NCBI GenBank assembly: GCA_944377405.1 | Contig: CALWES010000004.1 | Coordinates: forward strand, 1-64,000 | DNA length: 64,000 nucleotides | From: an uncultured Lachnospiraceae bacterium | GTDB lineage: Bacteria; Bacillota; Clostridia; Lachnospirales; Lachnospiraceae | Direction of reading: 5' to 3' | In this document: positions 33,643-42,103 of the stretch, piece after piece | How positions within the stretch are numbered: the stretch's first letter is position 1 | Layout of the letters: every line of letters begins with the position of its first letter | Notes under the pieces: model-generated | The model's database searches: none | Seen by the model: only the letters and a program-made list of their open reading frames with translations | Told to the model about the DNA's origin: nothing | Position numbers and translations under genes: made by a program

Positions 33643-34686
33643 GTGAACGTACTTCTCACAAGCGCAGGCCGCAGAAGCTATCTGGTGGAATATTTCAAAG
33701 AGGCCCTTTCCGGCAGGGGCCTCGTTTTTGCGTCTAATTCGGAAATGAGTCCCGCCCTCATGGTGGCGGATGAGGGGATCATAAGCCCTTTGATCTACAG
33801 CGAGGAGTACATTCCTTTTTTAAAGGAGCTCTGCCGGAAAAAGGAGATTGGCCTTCTGGTATCCCTCTTCGATATAGACCTGCCGGTGCTGGCCAGACAT
33901 AAGAAGGAATTTGAGGAGCTTGGGGTCTGCGTGGCGGTCTCGGATGAGGACGTGATCCGGAACTGCAACGATAAGTACGGCATGTTCCTGAAGCTCTGGA
34001 AGCTGGGGATCCGCTGTCCCGAGACCTGCATCTCCCTTTCCGACGCAAAGCTCAAGCTCATGGCCCGGTCCCTGAACTGGCCCGTGGTGGTAAAGCCCCG
34101 CTTCGGCATGGGCTCCATCTCCATAAGCCGGGCCTGGAGCAAGGAGGAGCTGAAGGCCCTTTACGGCCTGTGCGAGAGGGCCATAAAGGACAGCTATCTG
34201 AAATATGAGGCCGCAGCCTGCCCGAAGGAAAGTGTCCTGATCCAGGATGCGGTGGAGGGCCAGGAGTATGGCCTGGATGTGGTCAATGACCTTTCCGGAA
34301 GCTTCGCTGCAGTCATCATCCGGAAGAAGCTTGCCATGCGGGCAGGGGAGACGGATGAGGCGTTGATCCTGGGACCGGAGGACCCGGAGTATCCGGTGCT
34401 TTCGGAGCTTGGAAGGGCCATCTCCGAGGGATTCGGCCATATCGGAAACATGGATGTGGACGTGATCCTGGACCCGGACAATATGCGGCCCTATGTGATC
34501 GATATGAACGCCCGCTTCGGGGGAGGTTATCCCTTCTCCCATCTGGCGGGAGCGGACCTGCCCAGGGCCTATCTGGCCTGGGCGGAGGGCAGGGAGGCGG
34601 AGCCTGCATGGCTTACGGCAAAGCCCCACGTCCACGGATACAAGGAGCTTACGGTAAAGCCCTTTGATGAAGGGAAAAAGGAGTAA
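33643..34686 (+). CDS. ATP-grasp domain protein (carbamoyl-phosphate-synthase-like)
   Basis: 347 residues with a pre-ATP-grasp Rossmann region (M-N-V-L-L-T-S-A-G-R-R) and an ATP-grasp fold from about 105: N-D-K-Y-G-M-F, V-V-K-P-R-F-G-M-G-S, V-Q-E-Y-G-L-D-V-V, and the metal-binding D-M-N-A-R-F-G-G-G-Y-P. Such enzymes ligate an acyl phosphate to an amine or thiol. In glycan loci they often decorate sugars with amino acids or make precursors, but no specific reaction can be assigned. The start is a GTG after a strong GAGGAAGGGG region. It heads a six-gene run of surface-glycan genes. Confidence 0.82.
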   Translation: MNVLLTSAGRRSYLVEYFKEALSGRGLVFASNSEMSPALMVADEGIISPLIYSEEYIPFLKELCRKKEIGLLVSLFDIDLPVLARHKKEFEELGVCVAVSDEDVIRNCNDKYGMFLKLWKLGIRCPETCISLSDAKLKLMARSLNWPVVVKPRFGMGSISISRAWSKEELKALYGLCERAIKDSYLKYEAAACPKESVLIQDAVEGQEYGLDVVNDLSGSFAAVIIRKKLAMRAGETDEALILGPEDPEYPVLSELGRAISEGFGHIGNMDVDVILDPDNMRPYVIDMNARFGGGYPFSHLAGADLPRAYLAWAEGREAEPAWLTAKPHVHGYKELTVKPFDEGKKE

Positions 34687-34692
34687 GGATAA

Positions 34693-35982
34693 ATGGAACT
34701 GATCAAGGGAAAAGACGGATATATGGAGGCCATCAGGGCCCTTTACGAGGACGCCTTTCCTCCTGCGGAGAAGAAGCCTTTTGCCATGATGGAAAAGCTG
34801 GAAGAGGAAGGCAGGATGGAGATCCTGGCGGCAGTGGAGGAGGACCGCTTTGTGGGCCTCTGCATCACCATCAATGTACCGGGGAGCGACCTTTCCATGC
34901 TGGACTACTTTGCCATCAGCCCGGAGATCCGGGGCGGCGGCTACGGCAGTAAGGCCCTTCAGCTTCTCCTGGAGCGGTTCCGGGGCAGACGGCTGATCTT
35001 TGAGATCGAGCGTCTGGACGATCAGGCGGAAAATGCGGAGGAACGCCGCCGCAGGAAGTCCTTCTACATGAAGAACGGCCTGCTGGAGAGCGGCCTTATG
35101 GTCAGCTGCTTCGGCGTGGACTTCGAGCTTCTGCTATCGGAAGGAGAGATCGAATTTGCCGACTATGAGAGGGTGCTCCACAGCATCCTGTCGGAGGAAT
35201 ACTTCCGGAATGCGAAGGTCCGCCTCCTTTCCGACCGAAAAAAAAAAGAGCGGGTGCTGGTGATCATCCCGGCCTATAATGAGGTTCAGAGCATCTGCGG
35301 CGTGGTGGATGAGCTGCGGGAAAACTATCCCCAGCTGGATTATCTGGTGGTGACGGACGGCTCCTCCGACGGTACGGCGGAGCTCTGTGCGGAACGGGGC
35401 TACCATCTCCTGCGGCTTCCCGTGAACCTGGGCCTTGGAGGCTGCTTTCAGGCAGGGATGAAGTACGCCTGCAGGAAGGGCTACGACTATGCGGTGCAGT
35501 TCGACGGGGACGGCCAGCACAGGCCGGAATACATCCTGCCCATGCTTCGGAAGATGCAGGAGGGCTATGACCTGGTGCTGGGAAGCCGCTTCCTTCTGGA
35601 CCGGGAGACGGAGCGGCAGGAGCTCAGCAGCCTAAGCGGCAGGAAACTTCAGGAAAATGAGATGCACGGCATGCGTTCCCTGGGAAGCTTTCTGATCCGC
35701 TGTGCCATCCGGCTCACCACGGGGGTGACCGTAACGGATCCCACCTGCGGCCTTAGGATGTACAGCCGGAAGCTCATCGACGATTTTGCAAACAAACTGA
35801 ACTATGCGCCGGAGCCGGATACCATTTCCTTCCTTATCAAAAACGGCGCAAGGACCGCGGAAGTCCCCGTGAGGGTGGCGGACCGGGAGAGCGGCCAGTC
35901 CTATCTCCGGCCTGTGAGGGCAGCAGCCTATATGCTGAAGATGCTGACCTCCATCCTTCTGGTGCAGAACTTCCGGGTATAA
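34693..35982 (+). CDS. GNAT acetyltransferase-glycosyltransferase family 2 fusion
   Basis: 429 residues with two complete domains. Residues 1-178 are a GNAT fold (acetyl-CoA loop I-R-G-G-G-Y-G-S-K-A). Residues from about 186 form a GT2 domain (V-I-I-P-A-Y-N-E, D-G-S-S-D-G-T, F-D-G-D-G-Q-H-R, then D-P-T-C-G-L-R-M-Y). GT2 enzymes of this kind resemble polyprenyl-phosphate sugar transferases, but no C-terminal membrane helix is evident. The junction (S-D-R-K-K-K-E-R) is encoded by a run of ten A at 35238-35247. The parts may be one fused enzyme, two genes joined by a base change in the run, or two products produced by slippage. A GTG just after the run could start the GT2 part alone. Confidence 0.8.
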   Translation: MELIKGKDGYMEAIRALYEDAFPPAEKKPFAMMEKLEEEGRMEILAAVEEDRFVGLCITINVPGSDLSMLDYFAISPEIRGGGYGSKALQLLLERFRGRRLIFEIERLDDQAENAEERRRRKSFYMKNGLLESGLMVSCFGVDFELLLSEGEIEFADYERVLHSILSEEYFRNAKVRLLSDRKKKERVLVIIPAYNEVQSICGVVDELRENYPQLDYLVVTDGSSDGTAELCAERGYHLLRLPVNLGLGGCFQAGMKYACRKGYDYAVQFDGDGQHRPEYILPMLRKMQEGYDLVLGSRFLLDRETERQELSSLSGRKLQENEMHGMRSLGSFLIRCAIRLTTGVTVTDPTCGLRMYSRKLIDDFANKLNYAPEPDTISFLIKNGARTAEVPVRVADRESGQSYLRPVRAAAYMLKMLTSILLVQNFRV

Positions 35983-35996
35983 GGAGAGAGACCGGA

Positions 35997-37319
35997 ATGA
36001 GGGCTGGATCGCTGAAAAAAAAGTTCGGACATATTTCCAGGGACCTGCTGTGGAACACGGCAGGGAGCCTGCTCTATGCCCTGGCCTCCATGGTGCTGGC
36101 CTTTTTCGTCATGCACCTGCAGGGACCGGAGGACGGAGGGATCTTCGGCTTCGGCTTCTCCACCTTCGGGCAGCAGATGTTCATCGTGGCCTACTTCGGC
36201 ATCCGGCCATTCCAGATCACGGACGTCCGGGGAGAATACAGCTTCGGGGAATATAAACGCTTCCGCCTCCTGACCTCTCTTCTTGCCCTGGCGGTCTCAG
36301 TGGTCTATCTTGGTGGACTGGCAGCCCTGGGGCGGTACAGCGCTTATAAGGCGGTGATCATCGGCCTTCTGGCAGCCTATAAGGTGGCGGACGGCTATGG
36401 GGACGTCTACGAATCGGAGTTCCAGAGACAGGGGAAGCTTTACCTTTCGGGAAAGCTCCTGTTTTTCCGGACGGCGGTATGCGCGGGCTTTTTCATGCTG
36501 TGCCTCTGGCTCAGCCGGGACCTGGCCCTTACGGCCCTTCTGTCGGCCCTTCTGCAGCTTTTATTCCTGGGCTTTTACCGCAGGGAGGCGGGGAAGCAGT
36601 TTTCCCTTGGAACCAATGCGGGGGAGATCGACCTAAGCTGCCGAAGGGGAAAGATGGTGCCCCTCCTTCGCAGCACCTGGCTTCTGTTCCTCTCCGTATT
36701 TCTGGACTTTTATGTGTTTTCCGCGGCAAAGTATGCCGTGGATCTGCAGCTTACGGATGCGGACAACGGGGTCTTCAACATCCTGTTCATGCCCACCAGC
36801 GTCATCTATCTTGTGGCGAACTTCATTATTCGCCCTTTCATGACCTACCTGGCGGAGGCCTATGCCCTCAGGGATCATAAGCGTTTTTCGGAGATCTGCC
36901 GGAAGCTTCTGGGCCTCATCGGAGGGCTTACGGTGCTGGCGGGGCTTCTGAGCTGGCTTCTGGGGCCCCTGGTGCTTCGGATCTTCGAGCTCCTTCTGGG
37001 ACCGGTATACGCCGGCAGGCTCACCCCCTACCGGCAGGCCTTTGTGCTGATCATCCTGGGAGGCGGTATCTACGCCGCCGCCAATCTGTTCTACTATATC
37101 CTGGTGATCATCCGAAAGCAGGAGGAGATCTTCTTTGTATATGCCGCAGGCGCCCTGCTGGCATTCTTTGCCGCTCCCGCTGCAGTGAAGGGCTTCGGGA
37201 TCGACGGAGCGGCCTTTAGTTACATGTGCTTTATGCTGGTGCTGGCAGCAGGCTTTGCCCTGCTGTGCGGCCGGCATCTGAAGGAGGAACGGAAAACATG
37301 GGACCAGCAGCAGAAATAG
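35997..37319 (+). CDS. Polysaccharide flippase (Wzx/MOP superfamily)
   Basis: 440 residues with about 12 hydrophobic segments. It opens with an amphipathic stretch and N-T-A-G-S-L-L-Y-A-L-A-S, followed by F-G-F-S-T-F-G-Q-Q, typical of oligosaccharide-unit transporters that flip lipid-linked repeats across the membrane. It lies between two glycosyltransferase genes, consistent with that job. AAGGAGAG is well placed before the ATG. It overlaps the next gene by 22 bp. Confidence 0.85.
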   Translation: MRAGSLKKKFGHISRDLLWNTAGSLLYALASMVLAFFVMHLQGPEDGGIFGFGFSTFGQQMFIVAYFGIRPFQITDVRGEYSFGEYKRFRLLTSLLALAVSVVYLGGLAALGRYSAYKAVIIGLLAAYKVADGYGDVYESEFQRQGKLYLSGKLLFFRTAVCAGFFMLCLWLSRDLALTALLSALLQLLFLGFYRREAGKQFSLGTNAGEIDLSCRRGKMVPLLRSTWLLFLSVFLDFYVFSAAKYAVDLQLTDADNGVFNILFMPTSVIYLVANFIIRPFMTYLAEAYALRDHKRFSEICRKLLGLIGGLTVLAGLLSWLLGPLVLRIFELLLGPVYAGRLTPYRQAFVLIILGGGIYAAANLFYYILVIIRKQEEIFFVYAAGALLAFFAAPAAVKGFGIDGAAFSYMCFMLVLAAGFALLCGRHLKEERKTWDQQQK

Positions 37320-38287
37320 ATGTGATCATTCCTGTTTACCGTCCCGGGGAACGGTTTTTAGAGCTTCTCGCCAGACTGGCGGAGCAGACCATGCCAATCG
37401 GGACCCTGGTGCTGATCAATACGGAAAAAAAGGACTGGACGGAAGAAGCCCAGAAGCTGATAGAACGTCTCTCCGGGGAACGGAATGCCATCGGATCTAT
37501 CCAGCTTCTGCATATCCGCAGGGAGGAGTTCGACCATGCCGCCACCAGAAACCTGGGGACGGAGCTTTGCGAGGCTCCGGTCTTCGTGTGCATGACCGAC
37601 GATGCGGTACCTGCGGACGACAGGCTTCTGGAGCGGCTTTATGGGGCTTTCTTTCAGGAGAAGGAGGGGGAGGCCATCGTGGAGGCGGCCTATGCCCGGC
37701 AGATCCCCAGGGAGGACTGCCGTCCGGCGGAGGTCCTTACCAGGAATTTCAATTATCCCGCGACCTCCTTTATCAAGGGGCAGGAGGACCTGAAGCGTCT
37801 TGGGATCAAGACCTACTTCGCCTCGGATGTGTGCTGCGCCTACCGCAGGGATATCTTCCTCATGCTGGGGGGCTTCTGTGAGCACGCCATTTTCAATGAG
37901 GATATGATCTACGCCCATAAGGCGGTGACGGCGGGTTACCGCATTGCCTACTGCGGGGATGCCATGGTGATCCATTCCCATAACTACAGCCCCCTGCAGC
38001 AGTTTCACAGAAACTTCGATATGGGCATGAGCCAGGCCCAGCACCCGGAGGTGTTCTCCGGGCTTCCCTCGGAGGGAGAGGGGATCCGGCTGGTAAAGGA
38101 TACGGCAGGAAAGCTTGTAAAGCAGGGCCTTTACGGGGAGCTTCCGGGACTGATCCTCCAGTCCGGGGCCAAATATCTGGGCTACCGGCTGGGAAAGGCC
38201 TACCGGCACCTGCCCTACGGACTGATCCATGCCTTTTCTTCCAATAAGATCTATGTGGAAAAACACAAGGAGGAACTGAAACAATGA
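37298..38287 (+). CDS. Family 2 glycosyltransferase (rhamnosyltransferase-like)
   Basis: 329 residues. The GT2 core starts V-I-I-P-V-Y-R-P-G and has L-I-N-T, then the R-R-E-E-F-D-H-A-A-T-R-N segment and the acidic pair M-T-D-D-A-V-P, as in rhamnosyltransferases such as WbbL/RfbF. A later F-N-E-D-M-I-Y-A-H-K supports this. The open frame reaches upstream to 37226, but the ATG at 37298 has AGGAGG about 10 nt away and begins the domain. Cytosolic face of the membrane. Overlaps the DUF2304 gene by ATGA. Confidence 0.88.
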   Translation: MGPAAEIDVIIPVYRPGERFLELLARLAEQTMPIGTLVLINTEKKDWTEEAQKLIERLSGERNAIGSIQLLHIRREEFDHAATRNLGTELCEAPVFVCMTDDAVPADDRLLERLYGAFFQEKEGEAIVEAAYARQIPREDCRPAEVLTRNFNYPATSFIKGQEDLKRLGIKTYFASDVCCAYRRDIFLMLGGFCEHAIFNEDMIYAHKAVTAGYRIAYCGDAMVIHSHNYSPLQQFHRNFDMGMSQAQHPEVFSGLPSEGEGIRLVKDTAGKLVKQGLYGELPGLILQSGAKYLGYRLGKAYRHLPYGLIHAFSSNKIYVEKHKEELKQ

Positions 38288-38646
38288 TGACGCCTTTATT
38301 CCGGGTGATACTGGTACTGGTATCCCTGGGAACCTTCGGAGTGGTGATGCAAAAGATCCGGCATTCCAGGATGCGCATAGAGGATGCGGTGTTCTGGGTG
38401 CTTCTGTGCATCATGTTCGTGATATTTGCCCTGTTTCCGGTGATCCCGGATTTCCTGGCCCACAGCCTGGGGATCTATTCCACCGCAAACTTCCTCTTTC
38501 TGTTCATGATCTTTATCCTGGTGATGAAGATCTTTTCCATGAGCATGCATATCTCCACCCTGGAGACGAGGCTTCGGGAGCTGGTGCAGGAGGAGGCCCT
38601 GGATCGGATGCAGGAGCCGGAGGAAAGAGAGGATAAGACAGTATGA
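38284..38646 (+). CDS. DUF2304 family small membrane protein
   Basis: 120 residues, three hydrophobic segments (about 5-22, 34-57, 66-87), then a charged helix likely to form a coiled coil. The pattern R-M-R-I-E-D-A-V-F-W and I-Y-S-T-A-N-F-L-F matches the DUF2304 family, which is regularly encoded beside GT2 enzymes and may anchor or pair with them. It overlaps both neighbours by ATGA, so it is tightly coupled to the glycosyltransferase before it and the nucleotidyltransferase after it. Confidence 0.85.
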   Translation: MMTPLFRVILVLVSLGTFGVVMQKIRHSRMRIEDAVFWVLLCIMFVIFALFPVIPDFLAHSLGIYSTANFLFLFMIFILVMKIFSMSMHISTLETRLRELVQEEALDRMQEPEEREDKTV

Positions 38647-40025
38647 AAGCAGTGATCATGGCAGGGGGCCAGGGGACCAGGCTCAGAAGCATCGCAAAGG
38701 ACCTTCCGAAGCCCATGGTGCCGGTACTGGGAAAGCCCATCCTGGAATATCAGATCCGCTGCCTTCTGGCCAACGGGATCCGGGAGATCATCCTGATCAC
38801 CGGCTACCTGGGGGAGGCGGTACAGGAGTACTTCGGAGACGGCAGCGCCTTCGGAGCGGAGATCAGCTATTTTCATGAGGAGGCGCCCCTGGGCACCGGC
38901 GGCGCCCTTTATTACCTGAGGGAGCAGCTGTCCGATGATTTCCTGCTGCTGATGGGGGATCTGATGCTGGACGTGGATTTCTGCCGCATGCTGGACTTCC
39001 ACAGGGCCTGCGGCGGAGCAGCCACCCTCTTTGTGCATCCTAATTCCCATCCCTATGACAGCGACGTGATCGTGACGGATACGGCGGGAGAGCTTTCCGA
39101 GTACCTGGAGGACCGCAAGGGACGGGAGGTGCCCATCTCAGAGGAGGGACCGGACCCGGCAGGAGCCAGGGTCACGGGAGTCCTTGGGAAGAAGGAGGAG
39201 CGGAGCTGCTTTTACCGCAACCAGGTCAATGCGGGGATCTATGTGCTCTCAAAGGAGCTCCTTTCGGACATGAAGGAGCCGGAGGGCAAGGTGGACCTGG
39301 ATAAGGATCTGATCCGGCCCATGATCGGAGCCGGCAGGGTCTATGCCTACCGCTCCACGGAGTATGTGAAGGACATGGGAACCCCGGACCGGTATGAGAG
39401 CGTTTCCGCGGACCTTGAAAAGGGCGTGGTAGCAGCCAGGAACCTGAGCCGGAAGCAGAAGTGCATCTTCCTGGACCGGGACGGTACCGTAAACGAGCTT
39501 CGGGGCTTCGTAAAGAAGCCGGAGGAGCTGGTCCTGAAGCCGGAGGCGGCGGAGGCCATCCGGATCATCAACCGTTCCGAGTATCTCTGCATCCTGGTGA
39601 CCAACCAACCGGTGGTGGCCAGAGGAGACTGCAGCTTCGAGGAGCTGGAGGAGATCCACCGGAAGCTGGAGACGGAGCTGGGCCGGGAGGGGGCCTATAT
39701 CGACGACATCTTCTTCTGCCCCCACCACAGGGACCGGGGCTTTTCGGGGGAGGTGCCGGAGCTGAAGTTTGCCTGCAGGTGCAGAAAGCCGGAGCCGGGC
39801 CTTCTGTATGAGGCGGCAAAGCGCTACAACATCGACCTTGAGGCCTCCTGGATGATCGGAGACAGCCTTCAGGACGTGCTCTGCGGGAAGCGGGGCGGCA
39901 CCCGGACCCTGCTGCTGCAGGACCTGCAGGGGGCGGTGAAGGCAGCAGAAACACTGGAAGCAGCGGAGGCGCCGGACCGGACTGCAGGGGACCTGCTTTC
40001 CGCAATCAGGCAGATTATTGCGTAA
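38643..40025 (+). CDS. Sugar-phosphate nucleotidyltransferase fused to HAD-IIIA phosphatase (HddC-GmhB type)
   Basis: 460 residues. Residues 1-235 are a nucleotidyltransferase (M-A-G-G-Q-G-T-R-L-R, P-K-P-M-V-P-V). Residues from about 272 are a HAD phosphatase of the GmhB class: catalytic F-L-D-R-D-G-T, T-N-Q-P, and the zinc-binding set C-P-H-H...C-R-C-R-K-P. The two reactions fit the last steps of GDP-D-glycero-D-manno-heptose synthesis: dephosphorylation of heptose 1,7-bisphosphate and transfer of GMP. The isomerase GmhA and kinase HddA are not in this window. Related fusions are known in Gram-positive glycan loci. Last gene of the operon. Substrate assignment is inference. Confidence 0.8.
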   Translation: MKAVIMAGGQGTRLRSIAKDLPKPMVPVLGKPILEYQIRCLLANGIREIILITGYLGEAVQEYFGDGSAFGAEISYFHEEAPLGTGGALYYLREQLSDDFLLLMGDLMLDVDFCRMLDFHRACGGAATLFVHPNSHPYDSDVIVTDTAGELSEYLEDRKGREVPISEEGPDPAGARVTGVLGKKEERSCFYRNQVNAGIYVLSKELLSDMKEPEGKVDLDKDLIRPMIGAGRVYAYRSTEYVKDMGTPDRYESVSADLEKGVVAARNLSRKQKCIFLDRDGTVNELRGFVKKPEELVLKPEAAEAIRIINRSEYLCILVTNQPVVARGDCSFEELEEIHRKLETELGREGAYIDDIFFCPHHRDRGFSGEVPELKFACRCRKPEPGLLYEAAKRYNIDLEASWMIGDSLQDVLCGKRGGTRTLLLQDLQGAVKAAETLEAAEAPDRTAGDLLSAIRQIIA

Positions 40026-40046
40026 AAGAGAAAGATGTGATATGAT
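40018..40046 (+). promoter_or_regulatory. Promoter of the CNNM/CorC-type gene
   Basis: TTGCGT (40018-40023), 17 bp, TATGAT (40041-40046) with TGA extension. The -35 overlaps the stop codon of the preceding gene. The predicted start of transcription falls at the foot of the hairpin listed next. Confidence 0.7.
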
Positions 40047-40050
40047 TAAT

Positions 40051-40096
40051 GCCATATACGGTGGGATCATCGTATATGGCACATTATTATTTTTTT
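40051..40096 (+). terminator. Hairpin with T run before the CNNM/CorC-type gene
   Basis: GCCATATACG (40051-40060) pairs perfectly with CGTATATGGC (40071-40080), followed by ACATTATTAT and a T run to 40096. It can terminate the glycan operon. Because a promoter sits immediately before it, it could also act at the 5' end of the next message. Confidence 0.75.
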
Positions 40097-40120
40097 AAGT
40101 ATAGGAGGAATTTATTCAAA

Positions 40121-41467
40121 ATGGACGCAGATCCTGGAGCGGGCAGTATTCTTTTTCAGCTCGCAGTCTTAGTAGTACTCACACTTGTCAATGCATATTT
40201 TGCAGGCTCGGAGATGGCCGTGGTCTCCGTCAACAAGATCCGGATCCGGAAACTTGCTGAGGACGGAAACAAGAAGGCAAAGCTCATAGAGAGCCTGTCC
40301 GGTGATTCAACCAAATTCTTATCCACGATTCAGGTAGCAATTACGCTGGCGGGATTTGCATCATCCGCATTCGCGGCAAACAGCATTTCCCAGGTGCTGG
40401 CACAGAAAATGGCGGCTTACGGGATCCCCTACAGCCTCAGTATCTCAAACGTTGTCGTAACGATCATCCTGGCATACTTCAACCTTGTATTCGGTGAGCT
40501 TGTGCCAAAGCGGATCGCTCTTTTGTATGCGGAACGTTTCAGCCTGTTCTGTGTAAAGCCCATATGGTTTCTGTCGAAGGTGCTGTCCCCCTTCATCTGG
40601 CTCCTTTCCGCAAGTACCAACCGCTTCCTGAAGATCCTCGGCCTGCACCACGATAACCTGGAGGCAGACGTATCCGAGGAGGAGATCAAGTCCCTGATCG
40701 AGACAGGAACGGAGACCGGCGTCTTCAACGACATCGAGAAGGAAATGATCACATCCATCTTCTCCTTCGACGATAAGAGAGTCCGGGAGGTCATGGTGAA
40801 TCGCCAGGATATGGTGGCAGTGGATCTGCTGGTTCCGGTGAATGAATATATCGACGAGCTGCTGGCATCCCGCCACAGCCGGATCCCGGTCTATGAGGAA
40901 AATATCGACAATATTATCGGCGTGGTCAGCATGAAGGACTTTGCCATCAAGGCAAAGGAGAAGGGAAGCTTCTATGACGTGAATGTCCGGGAGCTCATCA
41001 AGCCCGCCTACTTCATCTCTGAGAACATGAAGACGGATGCAGTCTTCAAGGAGATGCAGAAGAACAACCACAAGGTGGCCATCATCGTGGATGAGTACGG
41101 CGGCGTCAGTGGTATGGTGACCATGGAGGACCTGATCGAGGAGATCGTAGGCGATATCTACGAGGACTATGAGGAAGTGGAGATTCCCATCAAGCAGATC
41201 GGGGACAATGTCTACGAGCTCATGGGCTCCGCACTTCTCAGCGACATCAATGAGGAACTGCATATGCACATCGACAGCGAGTGCGATACCATCAGCGGCT
41301 ACCTCATCGAACTTCTGGACTACATCCCCTCAGCGGATAAATGTCCCATCAGCCTCAAGGACAAAGAGGCGGACTACCTCATCGAGGAGGTCAAGGACCG
41401 GGTGATCACAAAGCTTCGCATGACTATCCGGGAGGAAGAGTCCAAGGAGGAAGAGGACGAGGAGTAA
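40121..41467 (+). CDS. CNNM/CorC-family membrane protein with paired CBS domains
   Basis: 448 residues. An N-terminal DUF21 membrane domain (about 1-190, S-E-M-A-V-V-S-V-N-K) is followed by two CBS domains (about 205-330) and a CorC_HlyC C-terminal domain (D-E-Y-G-G-V-S-G-M-V-T-M-E-D-L-I-E-E-I-V-G-D). Annotated widely as hemolysin-family or Mg2+/Co2+ efflux proteins; Mg2+ transport is the best-supported role. The frame is open from 40049, but that stretch lies in the hairpin. The ATG at 40121 has AGGAGG 12 nt upstream. Very acidic C-terminal tail. Confidence 0.9.
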   Translation: MDADPGAGSILFQLAVLVVLTLVNAYFAGSEMAVVSVNKIRIRKLAEDGNKKAKLIESLSGDSTKFLSTIQVAITLAGFASSAFAANSISQVLAQKMAAYGIPYSLSISNVVVTIILAYFNLVFGELVPKRIALLYAERFSLFCVKPIWFLSKVLSPFIWLLSASTNRFLKILGLHHDNLEADVSEEEIKSLIETGTETGVFNDIEKEMITSIFSFDDKRVREVMVNRQDMVAVDLLVPVNEYIDELLASRHSRIPVYEENIDNIIGVVSMKDFAIKAKEKGSFYDVNVRELIKPAYFISENMKTDAVFKEMQKNNHKVAIIVDEYGGVSGMVTMEDLIEEIVGDIYEDYEEVEIPIKQIGDNVYELMGSALLSDINEELHMHIDSECDTISGYLIELLDYIPSADKCPISLKDKEADYLIEEVKDRVITKLRMTIREEESKEEEDEE

Positions 41468-41608
41468 AGCCTCGGAGTAATACCGCGGAGTAATACCGCG
41501 GGAACAAGGAAGGACATGGAAAGTCCGGCTCCTCAGGGAAGCCAATCGAATAGACCAAAGAAAGTAAATAAGCAGCAAGCACAAAGCAAGCATAGAGTAC
41601 AAGTTAGA

Positions 41609-41645
41609 GTCGGCGCACCAGAAAACCTGGTGCGCCGGCTTTTTT
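41609..41645 (+). terminator. Strong terminator, left border of the surface-protein locus
   Basis: GTCGGCGCACCAG pairs with CTGGTGCGCCGGC (41609-41639) around AAAAC, then TTTTTT. From 41468 to 41608 I see only a short tandem duplication (GGAGTAATACCGC twice, about 41474) and no gene. Confidence 0.9.
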
Positions 41646-41748
41646 GATGCGGATTTTGCTTTGGTTTGCGCTGATTTTTGCGCCGGCGGGGGTGGAGGCG
41701 ATGATCTTCTCGGATTGAGGCTGCTTTTGGGCCTGCTTTTTGGGGCGC

Positions 41749-42064
41749 GTACACCCTGCTTATGAAAAAAGCTTAAAAAAGCCGTACTTTTTCGGCGGAT
41801 GTACGGCCCGGATTTGAAAATGTTAAATTTGGGGTGTAATTTTCCGGCTGCGATACACCCCGGAAACAAAAAACTTGATCCAGGGCCGTACAATCCAGCC
41901 TGAACGTACACCTCGAATCGAAGAAATGCTTTAAAAAGCCGTCATATCTTCAAAAACTTACACCCAAAAATCAAGTTTCTAAAAATTGGGGTGTACTAGC
42001 CCCCGTAAACGTACACCCCAAATCAAACAAAATGGATTTCGGACCGTCGCATGGCCTATTAAAC
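41749..42064. repeat. Left array of six degenerate ~52-bp repeats
   Basis: Units begin at 41749, 41801, 41853, 41906, 41959 and 42011, so the period is 52-53 bp. Each opens with a version of GTACACCCC and about 30 bp later carries GCCGTAC or GGGGTGTA, which can pair with the opening motif of its own or the next unit. A common middle is AAAAATG-TTTAAAAAGCCGTAC. The stretch 41776-41884 is identical, base for base, to 47847-47955 in the right array. No long reading frame keeps phase with the period, so it is not coding. Confidence 0.85.
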
Positions 42065-42103
42065 TGGACCCTACAGGGTGGACACGGAGAAAAGGAGTTT
42101 CAC

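Noticed and set aside
41330..41911. 193-residue minus-strand open frame over the left array
   Set aside because: It runs from the CNNM-type gene through the terminator into the repeats. The 52-53-bp period breaks the reading frame, there is no ribosome site, and the protein-level match to the right array comes only from shared DNA.
41749..42064. CRISPR array
   Set aside because: The period is regular, but there is no strictly conserved repeat with unique spacers; whole units are degenerate copies, and no cas genes are near.
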